Source of the DNA: Mycobacterium sp. NS-7484
GTDB taxonomy: Bacteria > Actinomycetota > Actinomycetes > Mycobacteriales > Mycobacteriaceae
Length of the DNA: 64,000 nt
NCBI RefSeq assembly: GCF_001953975.1
Contig: NZ_MBEJ01000022.1
Span: 1 to 64,000 of the forward strand
Direction: 5' to 3'
The position numbers were made by a program, and so were the translations under genes. Shown here piece by piece: positions 19,656-29,077 of this stretch. Under the pieces are notes generated by a model, which saw only the letters and a list, made by a program, of their open reading frames with translations, searched no databases and was not told where the DNA came from. Within the stretch, counting starts at the first letter, position 1; every line of letters begins with the position of its first letter.

Positions 19656-22184
19656 ATGACAGAGCAGCAACCAGAATCCACCCGCGAGTGGTTGCGTGAG
19701 GAGCCGGCCGGTACCGGAGCCCCCCTCGGGGAGGCTCCGACCGGCTCGCCACGCCCCGCCAACGACTTGGCGGCGGCCACCCAACAGCTGCTCAACGGAG
19801 GATCGCGTCAGCTGGATGCGGCTGAACTGCGCGACGCATTGCTCGATCTACACGAATTCTGGCTCACCACAAAGGCCGCCGAGATCGGTATCACGGCCTC
19901 CAGTGGTTTTGCCATCGTGGCTACCGGTGGTCTGGGTCGCGGTGAGATGCTGCCGTACTCGGATCTGGATCTCATGCTGTTGCACGACAACATGCCACTG
20001 GCCGTGGTCTCGGAAGTGGCCGAGCAGCTCTGGTATCCGTTGTGGGACGCCAATATTCGCATCGACCACAGTGTCCGTACCGTGCCCGAGGCGCTGAAAG
20101 TGGCCGGTGAGGACATCGCGGCGGGCCTGGCCATGCTCGACGCGCGGCATATCGCCGGTGATGCCGATCTGTCCATGCTGCTGGTGGGTGGCGCGCGCCG
20201 GCAGTGGCGGATCGGAATCGCTTCGCGGTTCGACGAACTCATCGACCATGCACAGGCACGGTGGCAGCGCAGCGGTCAGATCGCCCACCGCGCCGAACCC
20301 GATCTGAAGTCCGGCCGGGGTGGGCTGCGTGACGTCCAACTGCTCAACGCACTGGCGATAGCCCAATTGGCCGATGTGTATCCGAGCCGTGCCCTGGCCT
20401 CGCCGACCGGGACGCTGGGCGGTGCGCACCTGGCACTGCTGAATGTTCGGACCGAATTGCACCGCGCCTCCGGCCGTGGTCGAGAAACCCTGCTGGCCCA
20501 GCACGCCGACGAGATCGGGGCGGCGCTGCGGATCGGAGACCGCTTCGACCTGGCCCGGATGCTCTCGGACGCCGCGCGCACCGTGAGCTATTACGTCGAC
20601 TCCGGTATTCGCACCGCCGCCAACGCCTTGCCCCGCCGTGGCTTTGCGGCCCTGCGCCGCCCGGTGCGACGCCCGCTGGACGAAGGGGTCATCGAGTACG
20701 CCGGTGAGGTGATCCTGGCCCGTGACGCCCGCCCGGAACGTGACCCGGGCCTGATCCTGCGGGTCGCCGCGGCGTCGGCCAGCACCGGCCTGCCGATGGC
20801 CGTCTCCACGTTGAGCCGGCTGGCTGAAACCGCGCCGGAGCTGCGCACCCCCTGGCCGCGTCAGGCGCTCAAGGACCTCCTGGTGCTGTTGGCGTCCGGG
20901 CCGGCCGCAGTTGCCACGATCGAGGCCCTGGACCGCACCGGCCTGTGGGGACGGCTGTTCCCGGAATGGGGTGCGGTGCGCGACCTGCCACCCCGCGATG
21001 TCGTCCACATCTGGACCGTTGACCGTCATCTGGCCGAAACGGTCTCGCGTGCAAGTGCTTTCACCACACGGGTATCGCGCCCGGATCTGTTGCTGCTGGG
21101 TGCGCTGTGCCATGACATCGGCAAGGGTCGTGGTGGCGACCACAGTGTCATCGGCGCCGAGCTGGCCACCCAGATCGGCACCCGGCTGGGGTTGTGGCCC
21201 TCCGACATTGAGGTGCTGTCCAAGATGGTCCGCCACCATCTGCTGCTGCCGAACACCGCGACCCGACGAGACCTGCAGGATCCCAAGACGATTGACGCGG
21301 TCGCCGATGCGCTCGGCGGCGACATGGTGCTGCTGGAGCTGCTGAACGTCCTGGCCGAGGCCGATTCGCTGGCCACCGGCCCCGGGGTGTGGGGCGACTG
21401 GAAGGCATCGCTGATCGGCGACCTGGTGCGGCGGTGCCGATTGGTGATGGCCGGCGAGCCATTGCCCAAGCCCGACCCCATCGAGCCGCGATTCCTCGCC
21501 CTGGCCGCCGACGTCGGTGTCCATGTGGAGCTCATCCCGGCGGACTCGCCACACATTTACAACGTGACGATGATCGCCCCGGACCGGCGAGGTCTGCTGT
21601 CGAAGGCGGCGGGTGTGTTGGCGTTGCACTCACTGCGGGTCCACTCCGCGTCGGTCAACAGCCACGAGGGTTCGGCCATCAACACGTTCGTGGTGTCCCC
21701 ACACTTCGGCGCGCCACCGGCGGCGGAGCTGCTCCGTCAGCAGTTGATCCTGGCGCTCAACGGTGATCTGGAGGTGATGGACGCACTCGACCGACGCGAT
21801 CGCGAGGCGGCCCGGTATCCGACCACCCGCGCCGGGGAGATCCTGGCCGCAGTTCCGGCCAACCACGTGCCCGCCCAGCCGCGCATTCTGTGGTCGCCCG
21901 GCGGCGGGCCCGGTGAGCTCATCGTGCAGATCCGCACCATCGACCGGTCCGGCCTGCTGGCCCGGCTGACCGCGGTGTTCGAAACCGACGGCGTGGATGT
22001 GGCGTGGGCCAAGGTCACCACACTGGGATCCTCGGTGATCGACGTATTCGGCATCACCGCACCGACACTGGCGGCCGGCGATGGCGGTCCAGACGCCGTG
22101 CGCGAGAAGTTGGAGCGCGACATGCTCGCGGTCCTGCCCGCGCCCCCACCCAAACCGGCCACACCCGCCGAACAGGCCGGTTGA
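19656..22184 (+). CDS. glnD: PII nucleotidyltransferase/deadenylylating enzyme GlnD
   Basis: Bifunctional sensor of glutamine that modifies and demodifies PII, 842 residues from ATG 19656 with GGAGGAG just before it. Nucleotidyltransferase domain: [18 protein letters not shown] near 92-109, with the catalytic Asp pair. HD phosphohydrolase domain: [26 protein letters not shown] near 475-500. Two C-terminal ACT domains: about 635-715 ([22 protein letters not shown]) and about 748-825 ([21 protein letters not shown]). In-frame GTG 19617 is less likely. In actinobacteria the modification is adenylylation. Confidence 0.94.
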   Translation: MTEQQPESTREWLREEPAGTGAPLGEAPTGSPRPANDLAAATQQLLNGGSRQLDAAELRDALLDLHEFWLTTKAAEIGITASSGFAIVATGGLGRGEMLPYSDLDLMLLHDNMPLAVVSEVAEQLWYPLWDANIRIDHSVRTVPEALKVAGEDIAAGLAMLDARHIAGDADLSMLLVGGARRQWRIGIASRFDELIDHAQARWQRSGQIAHRAEPDLKSGRGGLRDVQLLNALAIAQLADVYPSRALASPTGTLGGAHLALLNVRTELHRASGRGRETLLAQHADEIGAALRIGDRFDLARMLSDAARTVSYYVDSGIRTAANALPRRGFAALRRPVRRPLDEGVIEYAGEVILARDARPERDPGLILRVAAASASTGLPMAVSTLSRLAETAPELRTPWPRQALKDLLVLLASGPAAVATIEALDRTGLWGRLFPEWGAVRDLPPRDVVHIWTVDRHLAETVSRASAFTTRVSRPDLLLLGALCHDIGKGRGGDHSVIGAELATQIGTRLGLWPSDIEVLSKMVRHHLLLPNTATRRDLQDPKTIDAVADALGGDMVLLELLNVLAEADSLATGPGVWGDWKASLIGDLVRRCRLVMAGEPLPKPDPIEPRFLALAADVGVHVELIPADSPHIYNVTMIAPDRRGLLSKAAGVLALHSLRVHSASVNSHEGSAINTFVVSPHFGAPPAAELLRQQLILALNGDLEVMDALDRRDREAARYPTTRAGEILAAVPANHVPAQPRILWSPGGGPGELIVQIRTIDRSGLLARLTAVFETDGVDVAWAKVTTLGSSVIDVFGITAPTLAAGDGGPDAVREKLERDMLAVLPAPPPKPATPAEQAG

Positions 22185-22218
22185 GGGCGGGTCGACGTCC
22201 GCCCAACCCCCCGACCGC

Positions 22219-22224
22219 TAGGCT
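22219..22224 (+). promoter_or_regulatory. -10 element (TAGGCT) for leaderless ffh
   Basis: TANNNT hexamer exactly 6 bases before the GTG at 22231, no Shine-Dalgarno; transcription would start at the start codon. Confidence 0.55.
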
Positions 22225-22230
22225 TACCAC

Positions 22231-23796
22231 GTGTTTGAAAGCCTGTCTGACCGGTTGACCGGAGCCCTGCAGGGCCTACGCGGCAAGGGGCGGTTGACCG
22301 ACGCCGATATCGACGCCACGGCGCGCGAGATCCGGTTGGCCCTGCTGGAGGCGGACGTATCACTGCCGGTGGTGCGTGCGTTCGTCGCGCGGATCAAGGA
22401 CCGGGCCAAGGGCGCCGAGGTCTCCGCTGCGCTGAATCCCGCGCAACAGGTGGTCAAGATCGTCAACGAGGAGCTGATCGGCATCCTCGGCGGCCAGACC
22501 CGTCAATTGGCCTTCGCGAAGAACCCGCCGACGGTCATCATGCTCGCCGGCCTGCAGGGTGCGGGTAAGACGACGCTGGCGGGCAAACTGGCGAAGTGGC
22601 TCAAGGGCCTGGGGCACAGCCCGCTTCTGGTGGCATGTGACCTGCAGCGGCCCGGCGCGGTCCACCAGCTGCAGATCGTCGGTGAGCGCGCCGGGGTGTC
22701 GGTGTTCGCCCCGCATCCGGGTACCTCCGTCGAGGGTCTGGAGCAGGCCGGTCACGGGGACCCGGTGGCGGTCGCCTCGGCCGGTCTGGCCGAGGCGAAG
22801 GCCAAACACTTCGACGTGGTCGTGGTCGATACGGCGGGCCGGCTCGGTATCGACGAGGAATTGATGGGCCAGGCCGCGGCCATCCGCGCCGCCGTCAACC
22901 CCGACGAAGTGCTGTTCGTGCTCGACGCGATGATCGGCCAGGACGCCGTCGCCACCGCCGAGGCATTCCGCGAGGGCGTCGGGTTCACCGGCGTCGTGTT
23001 GACCAAGCTCGACGGCGACGCCCGCGGTGGTGCGGCGCTGTCGGTCCGCGAGATCACCGGTGTGCCGATTCTTTTCGCGTCGGCGGGGGAGAAGCTGGAG
23101 GACTTCGACGTCTTCCACCCCGACCGGATGGCCAGCCGCATCCTGGGGATGGGCGACGTGCTCACCCTCATCGAGCAGGCCGAGCAGGTCTTCGATCAGC
23201 AGAAGGCCGAGGAGGCCGCCGCCAAGATCGGTTCGGGCGAGCTGACTCTGGAGGACTTCCTCGAGCAGATGCTGGCGATCCGCAAGATGGGGCCGATCGG
23301 CAACCTGCTGGGCATGCTGCCCGGCGCCGGGCAGATGAAGGATGCGTTGGCCGCGGTCGACGACAGCCAACTCGACCGGGTGCAGGCCATCATCCGCGGC
23401 ATGACCCCGGCCGAACGGGCCGATCCCAAGATCATCAACGCCTCGCGGCGGCTGCGCATCGCCAACGGCTCGGGTGTCAGCGTCTCCGAGGTGAACCAAC
23501 TCGTCGACCGGTTCTTCGACGCCCGCAAGATGATGTCGCAGATGGCCGGCCAGATGGGTATGCCGTTCGGCCGCAAGGGTTCGACCCGCAAGGCGGCCAA
23601 GGGTAAGAACAAGCAGGCCGGCAAGAAGAAGGGTCGTCAGTCCGGGAAAGGCCCGACTCCGCCGCGCAACCCATTGGGCGCCGGGATGCCCGCCGGCTTC
23701 CCCGACTTGTCCAAGATGCCGAAGGGGCTGGACGAGTTGCCGCCCGGTTTGGCCGATTTCGACCTGTCGAAGTTGAAGTTCCCCGGCCAGAAGTAG
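22231..23796 (+). CDS. ffh: Signal recognition particle protein Ffh
   Basis: SRP54 GTPase binding signal peptides and 4.5S RNA, 521 residues. N domain: MFESLSDRLTGALQGLRGKGRLTDADIDAT. G1: GLQGAGKTTLAGKLAKWL near 106-123. DTAGRLGIDEELM and TKLDGDARGGAALS follow. The Met-rich M domain about 315-440 carries the RNA-binding SGxxVxEVNQLVDRF helix, and a C-terminal basic Lys/Gly/Pro tail follows, as in mycobacteria. GTG start with leaderless promoter. The 4.5S RNA gene is not in the window. An amidohydrolase gene starts 4 bases after it. Confidence 0.97.
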   Translation: MFESLSDRLTGALQGLRGKGRLTDADIDATAREIRLALLEADVSLPVVRAFVARIKDRAKGAEVSAALNPAQQVVKIVNEELIGILGGQTRQLAFAKNPPTVIMLAGLQGAGKTTLAGKLAKWLKGLGHSPLLVACDLQRPGAVHQLQIVGERAGVSVFAPHPGTSVEGLEQAGHGDPVAVASAGLAEAKAKHFDVVVVDTAGRLGIDEELMGQAAAIRAAVNPDEVLFVLDAMIGQDAVATAEAFREGVGFTGVVLTKLDGDARGGAALSVREITGVPILFASAGEKLEDFDVFHPDRMASRILGMGDVLTLIEQAEQVFDQQKAEEAAAKIGSGELTLEDFLEQMLAIRKMGPIGNLLGMLPGAGQMKDALAAVDDSQLDRVQAIIRGMTPAERADPKIINASRRLRIANGSGVSVSEVNQLVDRFFDARKMMSQMAGQMGMPFGRKGSTRKAAKGKNKQAGKKKGRQSGKGPTPPRNPLGAGMPAGFPDLSKMPKGLDELPPGLADFDLSKLKFPGQK

Positions 23797-23800
23797 CCCG

Positions 23801-24865
23801 ATGAGCGCGCTGCACATTCGTGGCTGGGGGCTCCCGGACGGCGAAGAAGTGCAATGGTGGATCCATCAGGGCGTGCTGTCGGCCGAACCGATTGCCAACG
23901 CCGACAACGTGTTTGACGGCGGTTGGATCATCCCTGGCCTGGTCGACGCGCACTGCCACGTCGGCCTCGGGCCTGGTGGTGCGGTGTCGCTGGACGAGTC
24001 GGTGGTGCAGGCGCAGACCGAACGCGACGCCGGTGCGCTGTTGCTGCGGGACGCCGGTTCACCGGTGAACACCCGCAGCTTCGACGACCGCGAGGACCTG
24101 CCACGCATCATCCGGGCCGGTCGTCACCTGGCTCGCCCCAAGCGATATTCCCCCGGGCTGCCGATCGACATCGAGGACGAGTCACAGCTACCTGCGGCGG
24201 TGGCCGAGCAGGCCCGGTGGGGTGACGGGTGGGTGAAGCTGGTCGGCGACTGGATCGACCGCAGCATCGGCGACCTCGCACCGCTGTGGTCCGACGAGAT
24301 CCTCAAGGCCGCGATCGACGCGGCGCATGCCGAGGGTGCGCGGGTCACCGCGCACGTGTTCGGCGAGGACGCCCTGCCCGGGCTGATCAACGCCGGGATC
24401 GACTGCATCGAGCACGGCACCGGGATCACCGACGACACCATCGAGTTGATGCTCGAGCACGGTACGGCGCTGGTGCCCACCTTGATCAACATCGACAACT
24501 TTCCCGGCATCGCCGATGCGGCCGGGAAATACCCGACGTATGCCAAGCACATGCGCGATCTCTACGCGTCCTGCCGGGACCGCGTCGGCGCCGCCTATGC
24601 GGCCGGGGTGCCGGTCTTCGCCGGCACCGATGCCGGCGGCATGGTCGCGCACGGTCGTATCGCCGACGAGATCGAGGCGCTCAAGGGCGTCGGGATGAGC
24701 CCGACGGCGGCACTGGGCGCGGCCAGCTGGGACGCCCGGGCATGGTTGGGCCGGCCCGCGCTGGAACACGGCGCGTCGGCGGATCTGGTGTGCTACCGCG
24801 AGGATCCGCGGCACGGGGGCGTCAACCATCCGGATCTGGTGATCCTGCGCGGTCGCGTCTACTGA
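23801..24865 (+). CDS. Metal-dependent amidohydrolase family protein
   Basis: 354 residues of the amidohydrolase superfamily (imidazolonepropionase/prolidase-like branch). Metal motif GLVDAHCHVGLG near 47-58 (HxH), TAHVFG near 183-188, CIEHGTGI near 202-209, and the Asp of FAGTDAGG near 270-277. It probably hydrolyses a cyclic amide or peptide-like bond; the substrate is unknown. The gene after ffh in M. tuberculosis (Rv2915c, from memory) is the same family, so this is backbone, not the accessory enamidase at 54744. Ends at a perfect 22-base hairpin. Confidence 0.82.
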   Translation: MSALHIRGWGLPDGEEVQWWIHQGVLSAEPIANADNVFDGGWIIPGLVDAHCHVGLGPGGAVSLDESVVQAQTERDAGALLLRDAGSPVNTRSFDDREDLPRIIRAGRHLARPKRYSPGLPIDIEDESQLPAAVAEQARWGDGWVKLVGDWIDRSIGDLAPLWSDEILKAAIDAAHAEGARVTAHVFGEDALPGLINAGIDCIEHGTGITDDTIELMLEHGTALVPTLINIDNFPGIADAAGKYPTYAKHMRDLYASCRDRVGAAYAAGVPVFAGTDAGGMVAHGRIADEIEALKGVGMSPTAALGAASWDARAWLGRPALEHGASADLVCYREDPRHGGVNHPDLVILRGRVY

Positions 24866-24870
24866 CCGGC

Positions 24871-24919
24871 GATTTGTGCACCTGCGGTAACGCCCACCGT
24901 TACCGCAGGTGCACAAATC
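24871..24919. terminator. Perfect 22-base-pair hairpin between convergent genes
   Basis: Arms 24871-24892 and 24898-24919 are exact reverse complements with a 5-base loop (CCCAC). It lies between the amidohydrolase (plus) and the diflavin reductase (minus), 7 bases before the latter's stop. No T-tract. Most likely a bidirectional, U-independent terminator; it could also be a copy of a dispersed palindromic repeat. Confidence 0.7.
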
Positions 24920-24926
24920 ACTCGTC

Positions 24927-26474
24927 TCAGTACACGTCGCGCAGGTAGCGGTGGCTCCTGATCAGGTCGTTGACATAGGCGTGCGCGGCCTCGGCATCCA
25001 TCCGGCCGTTTTCGGCAACGATCTCGTGCAGCGCGGCGTCGACGTCCTTGGCCATGTGGTCGGCATCACCGCAGACATACACGTATGCGCCGTCCTGCAG
25101 CCAGGCGAACAACTCTGCTGCGTTCTCCCGCATACGGTGCTGCACATAGACTTTCGTGTCCTGATCGCGGGAGAACGCGACATCGAGCCGGGTCAACGTG
25201 CCCGCGTCCCGGAAACCTTCCAGTTCCGACCCGTAGAGAAAGTCGGTGGCGCGGCGGCGGTCCCCGAAGAACAGCCAGGACCGGCCGGGCGCGGCGGCGG
25301 CCTGCCGCTCCTGCAGGAACGCCCGGAACGGCGCGATGCCGGTGCCGGGCCCGATCATGATGATCGGCACATCGGCTGCCGGCAGCCGGAAATGATGGTT
25401 GGGACGCAGATGGACTCGAACCGTCTGCGTGCGCTCGGCCAGGTATGTCGAGGCCACGCCCCCGTGTCGGCGGGCAGTGCCGGCATAGCGCACGGTGGCC
25501 ACCGTCAGGTGGATGTGATCCGGGTGGAGCAGCGGACTCGAGGCGATCGAGTAGTCGCGAAACTGCAACGGACGCAACGTATCCACGACCTCGTCTACGG
25601 TCAAATCGGCTCGTCTGATCAGATCGAGGACATCCTCACCGTAGGCGGCCACACCCGCCAGCTCCTGCAGCGCCCGCGACGGTGTCCGGATCTCGAGCCG
25701 TTCGGTGAGCAGCACGCCCAGGGGCTCGTCGGCCTCGGCGAGCCGGTGCCCCGGTCCCACGTGCAGTGCGTCGAGAATGGCTGCCACCAGGTCCGGATCG
25801 TTGATGGCATGGACGGCCAGGGAATCGCCGGCCTGATAGGTGATGCCGGACCCGGTCAGGTCGAGTTCGTAGTGGCGTACTTCCTTGTCGGATTCCGGCG
25901 AGGTGAGCAGCCGATTGACGATCAGGGGAGCGGCGACGACCCGGTTGCGTTCCTGGCTGCGGGGCAGGGGATCGGCCGGGGTAGTTTCGACGACGGTCAC
26001 GTGCGCAGTCGGGCCGGACTGGGCGGCGGTCAACTGCTTGACCAGATCGGTGGTCCAGGCTGCGGCCGGCTCTTCGTAGTATCCGTCGACGTCGACCCGG
26101 TCGGCCAGTCGGGTGGCACCCAGCTCTTCGAGGCGCGCGTCGAGCAGTTTGCCTGCCTGGCAGAACAATTCATAGGACGTGTCCCCGAGTGCCAGCACCG
26201 CGAAGCTCAGGTGTTCCAGCCGCGCGGTCGAGGCGCTGAGCGCCTCCCAGAACAATGTGGCAGTGTCGGGAAACTCGCCATCGCCGAAGGTCGACGTGAC
26301 GACGATGAAATGCGTTGTGGTGTCCAGTTGATCGAGTTCCACCTGGTTGAGTTCGAGGGCCTCGGCCGGAATTCCGGCCGCGGTCGCCGCCTCGGCGAAC
26401 GTCATCGCGGCGTCTTCGGCATTGCCCATGTCGGTGCCGTAGGCGACCACCAATGAGAACTCAAGGTCGGACAC
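24927..26474 (-). CDS. Diflavin reductase (flavodoxin + FAD/NADPH reductase, CysJ-like)
   Basis: 515 residues combining an FMN flavodoxin domain (about 5-150: VAYGTDMGNAEDAA phosphate loop, TSTFGDGEFPDTATLFWEAL, LALGDTSYELFCQAG) with a CPR-type FAD/NADPH reductase (about 190-515: RDYSIASSPL FAD motif, GVASTYLAE, GPGTGIAPFRAFLQER NADPH motif, YVCGDADHMAKDVDAAL). Similar to the alpha subunit of NADPH-sulfite reductase, but no hemoprotein gene is adjacent, so the electron acceptor is unknown. ATG start with no strong ribosome-binding site. An iron-box-like sequence lies upstream at about 26516. Confidence 0.85.
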   Translation of the reverse strand: MSDLEFSLVVAYGTDMGNAEDAAMTFAEAATAAGIPAEALELNQVELDQLDTTTHFIVVTSTFGDGEFPDTATLFWEALSASTARLEHLSFAVLALGDTSYELFCQAGKLLDARLEELGATRLADRVDVDGYYEEPAAAWTTDLVKQLTAAQSGPTAHVTVVETTPADPLPRSQERNRVVAAPLIVNRLLTSPESDKEVRHYELDLTGSGITYQAGDSLAVHAINDPDLVAAILDALHVGPGHRLAEADEPLGVLLTERLEIRTPSRALQELAGVAAYGEDVLDLIRRADLTVDEVVDTLRPLQFRDYSIASSPLLHPDHIHLTVATVRYAGTARRHGGVASTYLAERTQTVRVHLRPNHHFRLPAADVPIIMIGPGTGIAPFRAFLQERQAAAAPGRSWLFFGDRRRATDFLYGSELEGFRDAGTLTRLDVAFSRDQDTKVYVQHRMRENAAELFAWLQDGAYVYVCGDADHMAKDVDAALHEIVAENGRMDAEAAHAYVNDLIRSHRYLRDVY

Positions 26475-26515
26475 GTCGGCTCCCCTCGGTCGCGCGCGGA
26501 CCTGCCACGCGAATT

Positions 26516-26534
26516 TAGGGTGACCTTAGTTTCT
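26516..26534. promoter_or_regulatory. Weak iron-box-like dyad upstream of the diflavin reductase
   Basis: TTAGGGTGACCTTAG in context matches about 13 of 19 positions of the mycobacterial IdeR/DtxR consensus by eye, which is below usual strength. It would place the reductase under iron control. Speculative. Confidence 0.2.
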
Positions 26535-26567
26535 CGTGAGTCCCGGTGGGGCCCTACCTTTTCTGGC

Positions 26568-27395
26568 TCAGTGGGAGAAGCCGTAATCGAACAAGTCGAT
26601 CGCCTGTGGGTAGAGATCGCCGGTGCCGTACATCTGGACCACCACCAGCCGCCGGTTACCCCGTTGTGCCGCACCCACATACGTCTTCCGGGCCAGGTCC
26701 GTGTAGCCGGTCTTGCCGGCGATGTCGCCGGGGTAGCGGGCCAGCAATTCGTTCTGGTTGGTCAGGGTTTTGCCCGGGAACTGGGCCGACGGCTGACGCA
26801 TGATCTGTGCGATCAACGGATAGGTCAGCGCGGCGCGCAAGATCACCGCCAGATCGTGCGGGGTGGTGACGCTTTCCCAACCGGGCCCGTCGAGCCCCGA
26901 CGGCGAGGAAGCCCGGGTGTTGCGTGCCCCGACACTGGCTGCCTTGCGGTTCATCGCCGCCACCGTGGAGCGTTGGCCACCGAGCATGTCGGCGAGCATG
27001 TTCGCCGCATCGTTACCCGACACCATGAGCAGTGCTTCCAGCAGTTGGCGGGTCGTATAGGGCTGCCCCGGGGTGAGGCCCACACACGAGCATTCGACCT
27101 TCGTGTGTGACTGGTTGGCCCGGGCGAAATTATCCGGCCGCAGGTGGTCGAGCACCACCATCGCCAACAGCGGTTTGATGGTGCTGGCCGGGGCATAGGA
27201 GCCGTAGGCATCTCTGGATGCCAGAACCTGGCCGGTATCCAGGTCGGCGACCAGCCAAGCCTTGGCCGGTCCGTCGGGAATCTGGGCGCCTGCGGGTTGA
27301 ACCCCTGGCGCTGCGGCCGCCGGCGGGACCGAGATCGTGGCAGCGGTCAGCGCCGTGCCGAGGCCGAGCGCGAGCGTCACGAGCAGTCTTCGCAC
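26568..27395 (-). CDS. D-alanyl-D-alanine carboxypeptidase (DacB2-like), copy 1
   Basis: 275-residue exported penicillin-binding protein trimming peptidoglycan stem peptides. Signal peptide 1-28 ending AAAAPG. Active-site motifs: S71-TIK (SxxK), SGN near 126, KTG in AGKTGYTD near 230. GTG start. A paralogue lies 87 bases upstream on the same strand; both share the KVECxC pair and overall layout, indicating tandem duplication. The M. tuberculosis locus carries one recognised dacB2 (Rv2911), as I recall. Confidence 0.9.
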   Translation of the reverse strand: MRRLLVTLALGLGTALTAATISVPPAAAAPGVQPAGAQIPDGPAKAWLVADLDTGQVLASRDAYGSYAPASTIKPLLAMVVLDHLRPDNFARANQSHTKVECSCVGLTPGQPYTTRQLLEALLMVSGNDAANMLADMLGGQRSTVAAMNRKAASVGARNTRASSPSGLDGPGWESVTTPHDLAVILRAALTYPLIAQIMRQPSAQFPGKTLTNQNELLARYPGDIAGKTGYTDLARKTYVGAAQRGNRRLVVVQMYGTGDLYPQAIDLFDYGFSH

Positions 27396-27482
27396 GAGCG
27401 CCGACCCTACGGAGTCAAGGACTCGTTCAGCGCGCAGTCAGGTTTCCTTCGGGTATCGGAAGATACCGAATCGGGCCGGGCG

Positions 27483-28382
27483 CTACAGAGACCCGATACT
27501 GGCCGAGCGGTCCTGGGCAAAGCCCCAATCCAGAAGGGCGGCAGCCTGATCCCAGTACGTCGGACCGCCCTCCTTGACCAGCCCGTACATCATCACGACC
27601 TCGAGGCGGCGGCCGTCGCGCGCCGCGGCCCCGACGAAGGTCTTGCGGGCAATGTCGGTGAAGCCGGTTTTGCCGCCGATGGCACCCGGATAACGGTGCA
27701 GCAGCTCATCCTGGTTGACCAGCACGCGCTCGCCGCTCTTGCTCGGGAATGTGGTCGACGGCAACGCGGTGATCTCGGCGAACACCGGATTGGCCATCGC
27801 CCCGCGGAAGATCAAGGCCATGTCGTGCGGTGTGGACCAGAACGGCATCCCGGGCCCGTCCAGCCCAGACGGCGTGGCCACGTTGGTGTTGTGCGCGCCG
27901 AGTGCCGCGGCCTTGGCGTTCATCTTGGCCACGGCCGCCTCGGGACCGCCGAGCATCCGGGCCAGGGTGTTGGCGGCGTCGTTGCCCGACGCCAGCAGTG
28001 CGGCCTCCAGCAGTTGACGTGCGGTATAGGTCTTCCCGGGCGCGACGCCGGCGCAGTTGCACTCGACCTTGGTGTCGGCTTCCTCGGCCACGATCGTGGC
28101 GTCGAGCGGCACTTCGTCGAGGATCACCTGGGCCAGCAGGGTCTTGATCGTGCTGGCCGGCGCGTAGCGGGTGTGCTCGTTGCGAGCCGCCAATACCTGA
28201 CCGGTGTCCAGATCGGCGACCACCCAACCCTGCGCGGGACCGTCGGGAATGGGCGCGGAGCCGACCTGCTGCACCTCGAGGTCGGCTCTGGCCGCGGGCA
28301 CGGTGGCAGGCACCGATGAGAGCGGGATCAATGCGACGGCGGCCGCGGCCCCGATGACAGACAACCTGACGAACCTCCCCAT
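27483..28382 (-). CDS. dacB2: D-alanyl-D-alanine carboxypeptidase DacB2, copy 2
   Basis: 299 residues. Signal peptide about 1-33 (MGRFVRLSVIGAAAAVAL to ARAD). Class A-type motifs S77-TIK, SGN in LLASGNDAAN near 132, and GGKTGFTD near 245. The KVECNCAG Cys pair is present as in copy 1. It is divergent from the SnoaL-like gene, the arrangement of Rv2911/Rv2910c, so this copy is likely the syntenic orthologue and copy 1 the extra one. Confidence 0.9.
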   Translation of the reverse strand: MGRFVRLSVIGAAAAVALIPLSSVPATVPAARADLEVQQVGSAPIPDGPAQGWVVADLDTGQVLAARNEHTRYAPASTIKTLLAQVILDEVPLDATIVAEEADTKVECNCAGVAPGKTYTARQLLEAALLASGNDAANTLARMLGGPEAAVAKMNAKAAALGAHNTNVATPSGLDGPGMPFWSTPHDMALIFRGAMANPVFAEITALPSTTFPSKSGERVLVNQDELLHRYPGAIGGKTGFTDIARKTFVGAAARDGRRLEVVMMYGLVKEGGPTYWDQAAALLDWGFAQDRSASIGSL

Positions 28383-28414
28383 GGCGGGCCAGCCTAATCG
28401 TGTTGAATCGAGAC

Positions 28415-28834
28415 ATGTTGAGCCTGGCCGAGATTTCGGACCGCCTGGAGATCCAGCAATTGCTGATCGACTACTCCACGGCGATCGACCGTCGACTGTT
28501 CGATGACCTCGATGTGGTGTTCACTCCCGACGCCTACATCGACTACCGGGCCATGGGCGGCATCGACGGTCACTACCCGGAGGTCAAGGCCTGGCTGACC
28601 GAGGTGTTGCCGAATTTTCCGGCGTACGCCCACATGCTCGGCAACTGCGATGTGAAACTCGACGGAGACAAGGCCTCGTCGCGGACCATCTGCTTCAACC
28701 CAATGGTGCTGCCGGGGCTGGAGCAACAGGTGTTGTTCTGCGGCCTGTGGTACGAAGACGAGTTCGTCCGGACCGCCGACGGTTGGCGGATGAGCCGTCG
28801 CGTCGAGACCAAGTGTTTCGACAAAGTCGTGTGA
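28415..28834 (+). CDS. SnoaL-like (NTF2-fold) protein
   Basis: 139 residues from ATG 28415; GTG 28400 is an alternative. NTF2-like cone fold: LSLAEISDRLEIQQLLIDYSTAIDRRLFDDLDVVFTPDAYIDY at the N-terminus, then FPAYAHMLGN and VETKCF near the end, typical of SnoaL_4 nuclear-transport-factor-like proteins. Catalytic role unknown; relatives include small-molecule isomerases and dehydratases. Orthologue expected at the same site in M. tuberculosis (Rv2910c). TTGAAT 6 bases before the ATG may be a leaderless -10. Confidence 0.8.
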   Translation: MLSLAEISDRLEIQQLLIDYSTAIDRRLFDDLDVVFTPDAYIDYRAMGGIDGHYPEVKAWLTEVLPNFPAYAHMLGNCDVKLDGDKASSRTICFNPMVLPGLEQQVLFCGLWYEDEFVRTADGWRMSRRVETKCFDKVV

Positions 28835-28856
28835 CGCTGTTGGTGGGCGCCGTGAG

Positions 28857-28905
28857 TGGCCAGTTGTGACACGCAACCGGCCGGAAGTTGTGCGATAACT
28901 GGCCA
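28857..28905 (+). terminator. Imperfect hairpin after the SnoaL-like gene
   Basis: Outer arms TGGCCAGTT (28857-28865) and AACTGGCCA (28897-28905) pair perfectly; an inner CAAC/GTTG stem with CCGGCCGG adds to it. It lies between a gene end and the rpsP promoter, so likely a terminator insulating the ribosomal operon. Confidence 0.45.
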
Positions 28906-28917
28906 TTGGGACCGGAT

Positions 28918-28961
28918 TTGGGCTGGTCGGCATCGTTCTGGCACAATTGGCGGCTGTCTGC
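28918..28961 (+). promoter_or_regulatory. rpsP operon promoter, element shared with rplS
   Basis: TTGGGC (28918-28923), 18-base spacer, extended -10 TGGCACAAT ending 28947. The 13-mer TCTGGCACAATTG (28937-28949) recurs exactly upstream of rplS at 32170, followed in both by TGTCTGC 18-19 bases after the start of the 13-mer. Predicts a leader of roughly 125 bases. Confidence 0.55.
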
Positions 28962-29077
28962 CGTGCGACTCGTTCAATGCGCTGCGCGGTGGTCATACAC
29001 GTAAGGCAAAACCGGATCGGGCAATTCCGCCCGCATCGCCGAATTGCAGCGTGACACTCAAGGAGAAGTGCTTAACC

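Noticed and set aside
24909..26456. 515-codon plus-strand frame mirroring the diflavin reductase
   Set aside because: Low-complexity Arg/Gly/Gln translation with no motifs, opposite a clear two-domain flavoprotein.
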